A DNA stretch of 64,000 nucleotides, taken from NCBI RefSeq assembly GCF_001189915.1, contig NZ_LFLS01000012.1, positions 62,001 through 126,000 of the forward strand, read 5' to 3'. Every line of letters starts with the position of its first letter. The stretch's first letter is position 1. Shown here piece after piece: positions 54,512 to 62,434 of this stretch. The stretch comes from Herbaspirillum autotrophicum. GTDB lineage: Bacteria > Pseudomonadota > Gammaproteobacteria > Burkholderiales > Burkholderiaceae_D. The notes under the pieces are model-generated. The model saw only the letters and a program-made list of their open reading frames with translations, made no database searches and was not told the origin of the DNA. The position numbers were made by a program, and so were the translations under genes.

Positions 54512-55657
54512 TCAAGGCTGATATTTCCAGGCCCCGTTTTCGATCTTGACCATGACGCGGGCGCGTTGATCCAGACCCAGATGGTCCGTCGGCGACATGT
54601 TGTAGACGCCATGCACGCCATTGACATTTTTCAGGCCTTCCAGCGCATCACGCAGTGCAGCGCGGAATTCCGGCGTACCTGGCTTGGCTTTCTTGAGTGC
54701 GACCGGCACCGCTGCCTGCAACAACAGGCCGGCATCCCAGGCGTAACCACCGAACAGGGAAACCGAATCCTTGCCATGCGCGGCTTCATACTTGGCGACA
54801 TAGTCCAGCGCTACCTTGCGCACCGGATGATCGGCCGGCAATTGCGCCGCCACCAGTACCGGACCGGCCGGCAACAGGGTGCCGTCCAGCATTTTGCCGC
54901 CCACGCGCAAAAAGTCGGCATTGGCCACGCCATGCGTCTGATAGATCTTGCCCTGATAGCCGCGCTCCTTGAGCGTGCGTTGCGGCACTGCCGACGGTGT
55001 GCCGGAACCGGCGATCAGGATCGCATCCGGTTTGGCCGACATCAGCTTGAGCACTTGTGCAGTGACTGAGGTATCGTTAGGCGCGTAACGTTCGTTGGCG
55101 ACGATTTCCACTTTCTTGAGTGCCGCCGCCTTGCTGAATTCAGTGAACCAGCCTTCGCCGTAGGCATTGCCGAAACCGATGAAGCCGACGCGCTTGACGC
55201 CGTTATCGACCATGTTTTGCACAATGGCGAGCGACATCATGATGTCGTTTTGCGGCGTCTTGAAGACCCATTTTTTCTTGGCGTCCATCGGCTCGACGAT
55301 ACGCGACGATGCCGCCAGCGAAATCATCGGCGTCTGCGCATCGGCCACCACTTCGATCATCGACAGCGAGTTCGGGGTAATGGTCGAACCCATCACCAGA
55401 TCGACATTGTTTTCCGTGATGAAGCGACGGGTATTCTTGACTGCCTGCGTGGTATCGGAAGCATCGTCGAGGACGATGTAATTGACTTTCTGACCGGCAA
55501 TCGTGGTCGGCAACAGCGCCACGGTATTCTTTTCCGGGATGCCGAGCGACGCCGCCGGACCGGTAGTAGACAAGGTCACGCCCACGTTGATGTCAGCGTG
55601 TGCCGCACCGGCGCAGATCATTGCCACCAGCATGGCAAGTTGTCGGATGGATTTCAT
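54512..55657 (-). CDS. Periplasmic substrate-binding protein of the paa-liv operon
   Basis: The 381-residue protein has a signal peptide (cleavage after AHA near residue 21) and a type I LivK fold: VGVTLSTTGPAASLG, LVMGSTITPNSLSMI, VGFIGFGNAYGEGW and YQTHGVANADFL. It is related to, but clearly different from, the two copies at 37.7-41.7 kb. It is preceded by the TetR gene (81 bp) and followed by paaZ (164 bp) in the same direction. As the binding protein of the LivH-LivMG-LivF importer it probably captures phenylacetate or a close relative. Only context supports the substrate. Confidence 0.93.
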   Translation of the reverse strand: MKSIRQLAMLVAMICAGAAHADINVGVTLSTTGPAASLGIPEKNTVALLPTTIAGQKVNYIVLDDASDTTQAVKNTRRFITENNVDLVMGSTITPNSLSMIEVVADAQTPMISLAASSRIVEPMDAKKKWVFKTPQNDIMMSLAIVQNMVDNGVKRVGFIGFGNAYGEGWFTEFSKAAALKKVEIVANERYAPNDTSVTAQVLKLMSAKPDAILIAGSGTPSAVPQRTLKERGYQGKIYQTHGVANADFLRVGGKMLDGTLLPAGPVLVAAQLPADHPVRKVALDYVAKYEAAHGKDSVSLFGGYAWDAGLLLQAAVPVALKKAKPGTPEFRAALRDALEGLKNVNGVHGVYNMSPTDHLGLDQRARVMVKIENGAWKYQP

Positions 55658-55738
55658 TTTTCAGTCTCCTTGGTTGATTTTTTGACGACACCGCTGTCGC
55701 TCTCTTGGAAAATGAACCATCCACAACCGGGAATCAGT

Positions 55739-56362
55739 TCATTTCTTTTTCTTTATCTGCGGCGGTTCCAGGCTGACTGCACCGATCCCGCCAAACAACA
55801 TTTCGGTGACCACCACCGCCATCTTTTCGTGGGTCAGGTCGCCATCCGGCTTGAGCCACATGAACATCCAGTTGATCATGCCGAACAACAGCATCGTCAA
55901 CGGCTTGGCCATGCGGCTGGCTTCCAGTTCCGGACGCACGCCGATCATCGCCTGCGCCATGGCGGCTACCACTTCGCGCTCGCCGTCGAGAATCCGTTTC
56001 TGATCCTGCGGCAGCAAAAACTTCACATCTTCGGTCAGTACCCGGTGCTCATTCTGGGCATCGGCATACTCTTCCACGAAACGCTGCACCATCAGGCGCA
56101 GCTTTTCCTGCGGTTCCTGCTCCATCTGCGCCACTTCGCGGACCAGTGCGCGCAAGCGCTCGATGTGTCCTTCGCAGATATAGACCAGCAACTGATACTT
56201 GTCAGAGACGTAGTGATACAGGGACGCCTTCGACAAACCGCAGGCTTCAGCCACTTCGTTCATCGAGGTGCCGCTGAAACCGTTGCGCGCAAACAGTACC
56301 GCCGCCTGCTCGATGATGTGCTCGCGCTGATTGTCAAAACCTGCTGCACGCTTGCGTGGCAT
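55739..56362 (-). CDS. paaR: TetR-family repressor, PaaR-like
   Basis: From the ATG at 56362 the protein has 207 residues. The N-terminal helix-turn-helix (about 12-58) has FARNGFSGTSMNEVAEACGLSKASLYHYVSDK (conserved in part), typical of TetR. The C-terminal ligand domain ends in a Lys-rich tail. TetR-type PaaR repressors control phenylacetate genes in several Betaproteobacteria, responding to phenylacetyl-CoA. Position at the head of the paa-liv operon and next to paaY supports that role. A perfect 14-bp palindrome lies 266 bp upstream. The symbol is by context, not by a decisive residue. Confidence 0.85.
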   Translation of the reverse strand: MPRKRAAGFDNQREHIIEQAAVLFARNGFSGTSMNEVAEACGLSKASLYHYVSDKYQLLVYICEGHIERLRALVREVAQMEQEPQEKLRLMVQRFVEEYADAQNEHRVLTEDVKFLLPQDQKRILDGEREVVAAMAQAMIGVRPELEASRMAKPLTMLLFGMINWMFMWLKPDGDLTHEKMAVVVTEMLFGGIGAVSLEPPQIKKKK

Positions 56363-56845
56363 ATGTTTCCATCCTCTCAACAAAATCGAAAAGCCATGAT
56401 TGTGCCGCAAATTTGCGACACGCCATTCCCGCTGCGCATTTTTTACGCAGGGACAACAGCATTTCACTTCGTGCTGAAAGAACAACGTTGCAACGGCAAG
56501 ACAGTACCGGCGGGCTGTACGGCGCGTCCCCCTGCATCCCGAACTGCTACTCGCGACCATCGCCGGGCTTTGTTTCCGGCAGGGAAACCAACTGAAATAA
56601 ATCTGCCGAAACTGCAAAACATTATTGACCGACCGGTCGGTTGAATTTATTATTATCTAAAATTCTTCGGCAGGCAAATGTTTTTTTCCAACCTTGAATA
56701 AATGCGCAAGCAGGATTTCCACACCGCCACAGCGGTGTGGAGACGAGACAAAACAAGGCAAAAAAAACATCGACAGCGCGCACCGGCAGTCATGTTGCGC
56801 ATGGTTCGGCAAGCGGCCGGAGTTCCACCAGACCAGGAGACACGC
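56363..56845. other. Divergent control region of paaR and paaY
   Basis: This 483-bp spacer contains the palindrome at 56628-56641 and AT-rich promoter-like sequence at 56645-56670. AGGAG before the paaY ATG is its ribosome-binding site. Short frames in it show no family features. Confidence 0.6.
56628..56641. promoter_or_regulatory. Probable TetR (PaaR-like) operator
   Basis: ACCGACCGGTCGGT is a perfect 14-bp palindrome in the spacer between the TetR gene and paaY. ACCGACCGGTCGGT-type sites are common targets of TetR proteins of this kind. I did not find a second perfect copy in the window. Confidence 0.75.
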
Positions 56846-57448
56846 ATGCCCTGTTACGCGATTGAAGGAGTGATTCCGGTAGTTGACCCAAGTGCCTTTG
56901 TGCACCCGACCGCGGTACTGATCGGCGACGTCATCATCGGCCCGGAATGCTATGTCGGCCCGGCCGCCTGTCTGCGCGGCGACTTCGGACGCATCGTGCT
57001 GGAGCGCGGCGCCAATGTACAAGATACCTGCGTGATTCACGGCTTTCCGGCACACGATACAGTGGTCGAAGAAAACGGCCATATCGGTCATGGCGCCATT
57101 CTGCATAGCTGTACCGTGCGGCGCGATGCGCTGGTCGGCATGAATGCGGTAGTGATGGATGATGCTGAAGTCGGCGAACAAGCGATTGTCGCCGCCTGCG
57201 CCTTTGTGCGCGCCGGCATGAAAATTCCGCCACGCTCACTGGTGGCAGGAGTTCCGGCCAAGGTCATGCGCGAACTGAGCGCCCAGGAAATTGCCTGGAA
57301 ACTGGAAGGAACCCTGACCTATCAGGATCTGACCAAGCGTTGCCTGGCCAGCATGGTGGAGGTGCAAGCACTGCCCGCCATCGAAGAAAATCGTCCGACA
57401 TTGCAGGCGCCGGATGTGGCGCCACTGATCGCGCTCAAGCGCGGCTGA
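56846..57448 (+). CDS. paaY: PaaY, hexapeptide-repeat thioesterase
   Basis: The 200-residue protein has a left-handed beta-helix of hexapeptide repeats (about 20-150), with metal-binding histidines in CVIHGFP and [11 protein letters not shown] as in gamma-carbonic-anhydrase-like proteins. A helical end follows ([20 protein letters not shown]). PaaY hydrolyses dead-end CoA thioesters such as ring-1,2-dihydroxy-phenylacetyl-CoA derivatives and so protects the pathway. AGGAG lies upstream of the chosen ATG at 56846. It faces away from paaR and converges with paaX. Confidence 0.93.
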   Translation: MPCYAIEGVIPVVDPSAFVHPTAVLIGDVIIGPECYVGPAACLRGDFGRIVLERGANVQDTCVIHGFPAHDTVVEENGHIGHGAILHSCTVRRDALVGMNAVVMDDAEVGEQAIVAACAFVRAGMKIPPRSLVAGVPAKVMRELSAQEIAWKLEGTLTYQDLTKRCLASMVEVQALPAIEENRPTLQAPDVAPLIALKRG

Positions 57449-57462
57449 CCCCGTCCCACGCC

Positions 57463-58398
57463 TCAGCGCCGCGGTGAGAGCCCGCCGAAGCGCTGGTAAA
57501 AATAGGGTTCCGCCTGGGTAATGCCAGACTCTTCATCTTGCAAGGTTGCTTCCAGATGCTGCTCCGCACCATCACATGTCAGCAGATACAAATCCCGGCA
57601 CAGTTCGTAAGCGGCGGTGCCGGGCCATTGCGGCGGCAGCAATGCCAGCGGCAATTGCGGATCATGCAACTGCACCCGGCGGAAGGCATGGATCAGCAAG
57701 GTGCGGATCACGAACGCCTGCTCCGGCGAGGTCACATCTTCGTGCTGCAGAAAATCGCGCAGTGCCTGAAACTGGCTGATGAATTGCTGATAACCGGCAA
57801 TCACCGGCGCCAGATCCCAGCCGTGGGCAATCAGGTCAGCCAGCGGCCGCGACGTCACTCCGTTGAGATCGCTTGCGGTGCAGGCAAACACTTTGTCGCC
57901 CACGCCGCCGCGTTCCAGAATTTCTTTCAAGGCATCGGCCTGCGTGCTGGGATGCGCAAACACGCCCGGCGCCACCATGCAAAAACCTTCCCACAGCAAC
58001 TCCTTGCGCAGCGCCCCGCGCTCGACCGCATCGATGCTGCCCGGCAAGCCGAACACCAGCGTCCACTGCCCTTCCCAATGCAGATTGAGCGGCGCGTAGA
58101 TGCGTTGATAAGCCCGTTCGAAACGGCGCACGCCGCGCGGCGTCAGGGTATACGAACTGCGCCGGCCTTCGCGCTGCGCTTCCAGCCAGCCTTCTTCCGC
58201 CAGCCGGAATACGCTGGTGCGCACCAGCCGGTCGCTGATGCCGAACGAGGCCAGCAAGTCGATCAGACCGCCCAGCCATACCGTGCCGCCATGCGGCGCA
58301 ATCGAATCGCCGAAGATGGTCACCGCCACCGACTTGGCCCGCAACGGCTCCGCTTCGATAAAGCGCGCAATCCAGTTATTGATGTTGATTTTCTTCAT
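57463..58398 (-). CDS. paaX: PaaX, phenylacetyl-CoA-responsive repressor
   Basis: The 311-residue protein has an N-terminal winged helix-turn-helix (LIDLLASFGISDRLVRTSVFRLAEEGWL, about 44-72; conserved in part), a central domain with WTLVFGLPG, and a C-terminal PaaX domain with LIHAFRRVQLHDPQLPLALLPPQWPG. It represses paa promoters until phenylacetyl-CoA binds. The gene is divergent from paaA and separated by 246 bp that hold a wide inverted repeat. Having both PaaX and a TetR repressor in one locus is notable. Confidence 0.95.
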   Translation of the reverse strand: MKKININNWIARFIEAEPLRAKSVAVTIFGDSIAPHGGTVWLGGLIDLLASFGISDRLVRTSVFRLAEEGWLEAQREGRRSSYTLTPRGVRRFERAYQRIYAPLNLHWEGQWTLVFGLPGSIDAVERGALRKELLWEGFCMVAPGVFAHPSTQADALKEILERGGVGDKVFACTASDLNGVTSRPLADLIAHGWDLAPVIAGYQQFISQFQALRDFLQHEDVTSPEQAFVIRTLLIHAFRRVQLHDPQLPLALLPPQWPGTAAYELCRDLYLLTCDGAEQHLEATLQDEESGITQAEPYFYQRFGGLSPRR

Positions 58399-58528
58399 TA
58401 CCAGGGTCTGCTAACAGGAACAAAAGTGGACGTCGGGACACATTATGCCGCATCGCCATACGCGTTTCGATCCACATGGAAAGACTTGCCGTTCATGACT
58501 ATGCCACAAACGATACATTAAATTCATT

Positions 58529-58573
58529 TGATACTCTTTTTATGTTTACTTGGTTTTTTCTGTATCATAAAAT
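58529..58573 (+). promoter_or_regulatory. Candidate paaA promoter with flanking inverted repeat
   Basis: TGATAC (58529-58534) and GTATCA (58562-58567) form an inverted repeat with 27 bp between. Inside it, TTTACT (58545-58550) and TAAAAT (58568-58573) are spaced 17 bp as -35 and -10. The right arm abuts the -10, a good place for a repressor such as PaaX. Confidence 0.5.
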
Positions 58574-58644
58574 AAATGCCATGCGATGACCATCCATCCG
58601 GATTGCTCAGCCGCCAACGAATTCTTCTACGGAGACCACACATC

Positions 58645-59634
58645 ATGTACGCACAACTGGTAGAGACTGGCATCAAGCAAGTCCGCTCGCTGGACGAAAT
58701 GAGCGAACAGGAACGCACTTTCCAGGACCGTATCGATCAGGGCGTCAAGATCGAACCCAAAGACTGGATGCCGGATGCCTATCGCAAAACGCTGGTACGG
58801 CAAATCTCGCAACATGCGCATTCGGAAATCGTCGGCCAGTTGCCGGAAGGCAATTGGGTGACGCGCGCTCCGACACTGGAACGCAAAGCCATTCTGCTGG
58901 CCAAGATTCAGGATGAAGCCGGACATGGCCTGTATCTCTACAGCGCCGCGGAAACGCTGGGCGTGTCGCGTGACAGCCTGCTGGCCGACCTGCACTCGGG
59001 CAAGGCCAAGTATTCCAGCATCTTCAATTACCCCAGCCTGAGCTGGGCCGACATGGGGGCCATCGGCTGGCTGGTGGACGGTTCCGCCATCATCAACCAG
59101 ATTCCGCTGTGCCGCTGCTCCTACGGTCCTTACGCCCGCGCCATGATCCGCGTGTGCAAGGAAGAGTCATTCCACGCCCGTCAGGGTTACGACATCATGA
59201 TGTCGCTGTGCCAAGGCACGCCGGCGCAAAAGCAGATGGCGCAAGATGCCCTGAACCGCTGGTGGTGGCCGTCGCTGATGATGTTCGGCCCGTCTGATGC
59301 GGCGTCCGTCAACAGTGCGCAATCGGCGCAATGGCGCATCAAGCTGTTTTCCAACGATGAATTGCGGCAGCGCATGGTCGATCAGACCGTGCCGCAAGCC
59401 GAATATCTTGGCCTGACGGTGCCGGATCCCGATCTCAAGTGGAATGCCGACACCGGCCACTACGAATTCGGTGAAATCGACTGGGCCGAATTCAACAACG
59501 TGCTGCGCGGCAATGGTCCGTGCAACCGCGAGCGCCTGAAAGTGCGCAAGCAAGCCTGGGACGACGGCGAATGGTTCCGCGATGCACTGGTCGCCCACGC
59601 CGACAAAAAACAAGCCGATCAGCAAGCGGCCTGA
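58645..59634 (+). CDS. paaA: Phenylacetyl-CoA 1,2-epoxidase, catalytic subunit PaaA
   Basis: The 329-residue subunit carries the di-iron centre that epoxidises the aromatic ring of phenylacetyl-CoA. Iron-binding Glu and ExxH patterns are seen in [11 protein letters not shown] (about 91-101) and [13 protein letters not shown] (about 171-183). GGAGA precedes the ATG at 58645 and marks the start; the longer frame is rejected. The sequence agrees closely with PaaA proteins throughout. It is the first gene of paaABCDE-N, controlled from the spacer shared with paaX. Confidence 0.97.
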   Translation: MYAQLVETGIKQVRSLDEMSEQERTFQDRIDQGVKIEPKDWMPDAYRKTLVRQISQHAHSEIVGQLPEGNWVTRAPTLERKAILLAKIQDEAGHGLYLYSAAETLGVSRDSLLADLHSGKAKYSSIFNYPSLSWADMGAIGWLVDGSAIINQIPLCRCSYGPYARAMIRVCKEESFHARQGYDIMMSLCQGTPAQKQMAQDALNRWWWPSLMMFGPSDAASVNSAQSAQWRIKLFSNDELRQRMVDQTVPQAEYLGLTVPDPDLKWNADTGHYEFGEIDWAEFNNVLRGNGPCNRERLKVRKQAWDDGEWFRDALVAHADKKQADQQAA

Positions 59635-59677
59635 ACAGATTCACGCATTCACGAACAGACGAACCAAGGACAACATC

Positions 59678-59962
59678 ATGAGTAAAGAGTGGCCACTGTG
59701 GGAAGTTTTCATCCGCAGCCAGCATGGATTGGCGCACAAGCACGTCGGCAGCCTGCACGCCCCCGACGCCGAAATGGCGATCAATAACGCGCGCGACGTC
59801 TACACCCGCCGCAACGAAGGCGTCGGCATCTGGGTCGTCAAGGCGTCCGACATCGTCTCCAGCAGCCCGGGCGACAAGACCGCGCTGTTCGAACCATCCA
59901 ACAACAAGGTCTACCGTCATCCGACGTTCTTCCCGATGCCGGAAGAAGTGAAAAACCTGTGA
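59678..59962 (+). CDS. paaB: Phenylacetyl-CoA epoxidase subunit PaaB
   Basis: This small subunit of 94 residues begins SKEWPLWEVFIRSQHGLAHKHVGSL, the family hallmark (conserved in part). It bridges PaaA-PaaC units in the epoxidase complex. The ATG at 59678 follows CAAGGAC. It lies 43 bp after paaA and 17 bp before paaC. Confidence 0.96.
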   Translation: MSKEWPLWEVFIRSQHGLAHKHVGSLHAPDAEMAINNARDVYTRRNEGVGIWVVKASDIVSSSPGDKTALFEPSNNKVYRHPTFFPMPEEVKNL

Positions 59963-59979
59963 GCCGGAAGGAATCGAGC

Positions 59980-60732
59980 ATGTCAACTATTGCAACTTAT
60001 GTACGCCGCCTCGGCGACAACACGCTGATCCTGAGTCAGCGGCTGTCGGAATGGTGCGGCAAGGGCCCGGCGCTGGAAGAAGACATGGCGCTGACCAACG
60101 TCGCGCTGGACCTGATCGGTCAGGCCCGCCTGTGGTTTGCTTATACCGCGGAACTGGAAGGCAATGGCAGCGACGAAGATCAACTGGCGTTCCTGCGCGA
60201 TGCGCATGACTTCAGCAATCTGTTGCTGGTAGAACAGCCGAACGGCAACTATGCCGATACGCTGGTGCGCCAGTTCTTCTTCGACGCCTGGCATTACCAT
60301 GTGCTGATGGCGCTGACCCGCTCGGCGGATGCCCGCATCGTCGAGATCGCCGAAAAATCGATCAAGGAAGTCACCTACCATCTGCGCCGCAGCGGCGACC
60401 TCGTGGTACGGCTGGGCGACGGCACTGAAATCAGCCATCGCATGATGCAGGCAGCGGTCGATAACCTGTGGATGTTTACCGGTGAAATGTTCAGCCAGGA
60501 CGACGTCGAGCAACGCCTGCAGCAATCCGGCGTGGCGCCGGCCGCCGATGCCATTCGCGCACAGTGGCTGGAACACGTGGCGGAAATCCTGGGCGAAGCA
60601 ACGCTGGTGATGCCGGCCGCCGATGCCTGGATGCAAAGCGGTGGCAAGCAAGGCCGCCACACCGAGCATCTGGGTTACCTGCTGGCAGAAATGCAATTCC
60701 TGCAACGCGCCTATCCGGGATCCAAGTGGTGA
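59980..60732 (+). CDS. paaC: Phenylacetyl-CoA epoxidase structural subunit PaaC
   Basis: The 250-residue protein resembles PaaA in fold (ferritin-like) but serves as the structural partner. Characteristic parts are LTNVALDLIGQARLWF (about 40-55), FFFDAWHYHVLM and VTYHLRRSGDLVVRLGDGT. AAGGA precedes the ATG at 59980. The stop overlaps the paaD start (GTGA), so paaD is translationally coupled. Confidence 0.96.
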   Translation: MSTIATYVRRLGDNTLILSQRLSEWCGKGPALEEDMALTNVALDLIGQARLWFAYTAELEGNGSDEDQLAFLRDAHDFSNLLLVEQPNGNYADTLVRQFFFDAWHYHVLMALTRSADARIVEIAEKSIKEVTYHLRRSGDLVVRLGDGTEISHRMMQAAVDNLWMFTGEMFSQDDVEQRLQQSGVAPAADAIRAQWLEHVAEILGEATLVMPAADAWMQSGGKQGRHTEHLGYLLAEMQFLQRAYPGSKW

Positions 60733-61265
60733 ACTCCGCCCTGACCACCTCGCCATCATTGCCGGAGCAGCAACAGCTCTGGAGCTGGTTGCACGAAGTC
60801 CCGGACCCTGAAATTCCGGTGATCTCGGTGGTCGACCTCGGCATCGTGCGCGATGTCCAGGCCACGGCGGTCGATGGTGAAGTCGTGTGCACCGTCGTGA
60901 TTACCCCGACCTATTCCGGTTGCCCGGCCATGGCCGTGATTGCGCGCGACATCGCCGATGCCTTCAAGCGGCATGGCGTGGCACGAGTCGAGATTCAGAC
61001 CCGGCTGTCGCCGGCCTGGACCACCGACTGGATGAGCGATCTCGGCAAGCGCCAGCTCAAGTCCTACGGCATCGCACCGCCGGCGCAGCAGGTCATCGAT
61101 ATCAGCGGCATCAGCCGCAAACGCCTGCTGGCGCCCAAGGTGGCCTGCCCGCATTGCAATTCCATGAACACAATCTGCATCAGCCAGTTTGGTTCCACTT
61201 CCTGCAAATCGCTGTATCGCTGCAAGGATTGTCTGGAACCGTTCGATTATTTCAAAGCGCATTAG
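60729..61265 (+). CDS. paaD: PaaD, iron-sulphur maturation factor for the epoxidase
   Basis: The start is a GTG at 60729 overlapping the paaC stop, giving 178 residues; a GTG one codon earlier is possible. The N-terminal MIP18-like domain has PDPEIPVISVVDLGIVRDV and TPTYSGCPAM with its conserved Cys. The C-terminal part has a cysteine cluster (CPHCNS, SCKSLYRCKDC), which is typical of PaaD and probably binds zinc. PaaD helps assemble the metal centre of the epoxidase. A 7-bp hairpin, TAGGGTT/AACCCTA, follows before paaE. Confidence 0.93.
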   Translation: MNSALTTSPSLPEQQQLWSWLHEVPDPEIPVISVVDLGIVRDVQATAVDGEVVCTVVITPTYSGCPAMAVIARDIADAFKRHGVARVEIQTRLSPAWTTDWMSDLGKRQLKSYGIAPPAQQVIDISGISRKRLLAPKVACPHCNSMNTICISQFGSTSCKSLYRCKDCLEPFDYFKAH

Positions 61266-61300
61266 GGTTGCGTAACCCTATTCACCAGGCAGAATCCAAG

Positions 61301-62374
61301 ATGAGCAAATTCTATTCGCTGACCGTCGGCAATGTGAAGAAAGAAACCCGCGACACCATCGTCGTCTCTTTCGACGTGCCGCCGGAACTCAAAGACACGT
61401 TCCACTATCAGCAAGGCCAGCATCTGACTTTGCGTTCCGATATCAATGGCGAAGATTTGCGCCGTTCGTATTCGATCTGCTCGGCAGTGCAAGACCAGCA
61501 ACTGCGGGTCGCCATCAAGCGCACCCCGGGCGGTGCCTTTTCGACCTGGGCCAACGACACGCTGCAACCGGGTCTGGCATTGCAGGTGATGCCGCCGATG
61601 GGCCACTTCAACATGCCGCTGGCCGCCACCAATGAAAAGCACTATCTGGCGTTTGCTGCCGGCAGCGGCATCACGCCGATGCTGTCGATCATCAAGACCA
61701 CGCTGCAAACCGAACCGAAAAGCCGTTTCACGCTGATCTACGGCAACCGCGCCTCGTCCACCGTGATCTTCAAGGAAGAACTGACCGACCTCAAAGACGT
61801 GTACATGGAACGTCTGAATCTGGTCTACGTCATGAGCCGCGAACAGCAGGACATCGAATTGTTCAACGGCCGCATCACGCGCGAGAAATGCGATCAGTTC
61901 TTCAAGCACTGGATTCAGCTCGATGATGTGGACGCCGCCTTCATTTGCGGTCCGGAAGACATGATCCACGCCGTCAGCGATTCCCTGCAGGCACATGGCA
62001 TGAACAAATCCGACATCAAGGTCGAATTGTTTGCCGCCAGCATTCCGAAAAACAAGGCCAACGTGGTACGCCCTGTCATCGGCAAACAGGAATGTGAAGT
62101 GACGGTGGTGATCGACGGATATCACACCGTGTTCACCATGGAAAAGGAAAAAGAATCGCTGCTCGACGCCGCGCTCAAGAACGGCATCGACATGCGCTAC
62201 TCCTGCAAAGGCGGAGTATGCGCCACCTGCCGCTGCAAAGTGGTGGATGGCAAGGTCGACATGGACGTCAACTATGCGCTGGAAGATTATGAAATTGCGC
62301 GCGGCTTCGTGTTGAGCTGCCAGAGTTTCCCGGTCACCGACAAGGTGCTGGTGGATTTCGATCAGGACAATTGA
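61301..62374 (+). CDS. paaE: Phenylacetyl-CoA epoxidase reductase PaaE
   Basis: The 357-residue reductase supplies electrons from NADPH to the epoxidase. The FAD site is RRSYSICSA at 54-62, and the nucleotide site GSGITPMLSI at 121-130. The C-terminal [2Fe-2S] ferredoxin domain has Cys302, Cys307, Cys310 and Cys340. The ATG at 61301 fits family starts. It is followed by paaN after 60 bp. Confidence 0.97.
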   Translation: MSKFYSLTVGNVKKETRDTIVVSFDVPPELKDTFHYQQGQHLTLRSDINGEDLRRSYSICSAVQDQQLRVAIKRTPGGAFSTWANDTLQPGLALQVMPPMGHFNMPLAATNEKHYLAFAAGSGITPMLSIIKTTLQTEPKSRFTLIYGNRASSTVIFKEELTDLKDVYMERLNLVYVMSREQQDIELFNGRITREKCDQFFKHWIQLDDVDAAFICGPEDMIHAVSDSLQAHGMNKSDIKVELFAASIPKNKANVVRPVIGKQECEVTVVIDGYHTVFTMEKEKESLLDAALKNGIDMRYSCKGGVCATCRCKVVDGKVDMDVNYALEDYEIARGFVLSCQSFPVTDKVLVDFDQDN

Positions 62375-62434
62375 TTCAGCTTTCGCTTGCGCTGCAACCG
62401 TAACGCCAAAACCATAAGTTTCAGGAGACGTTTC

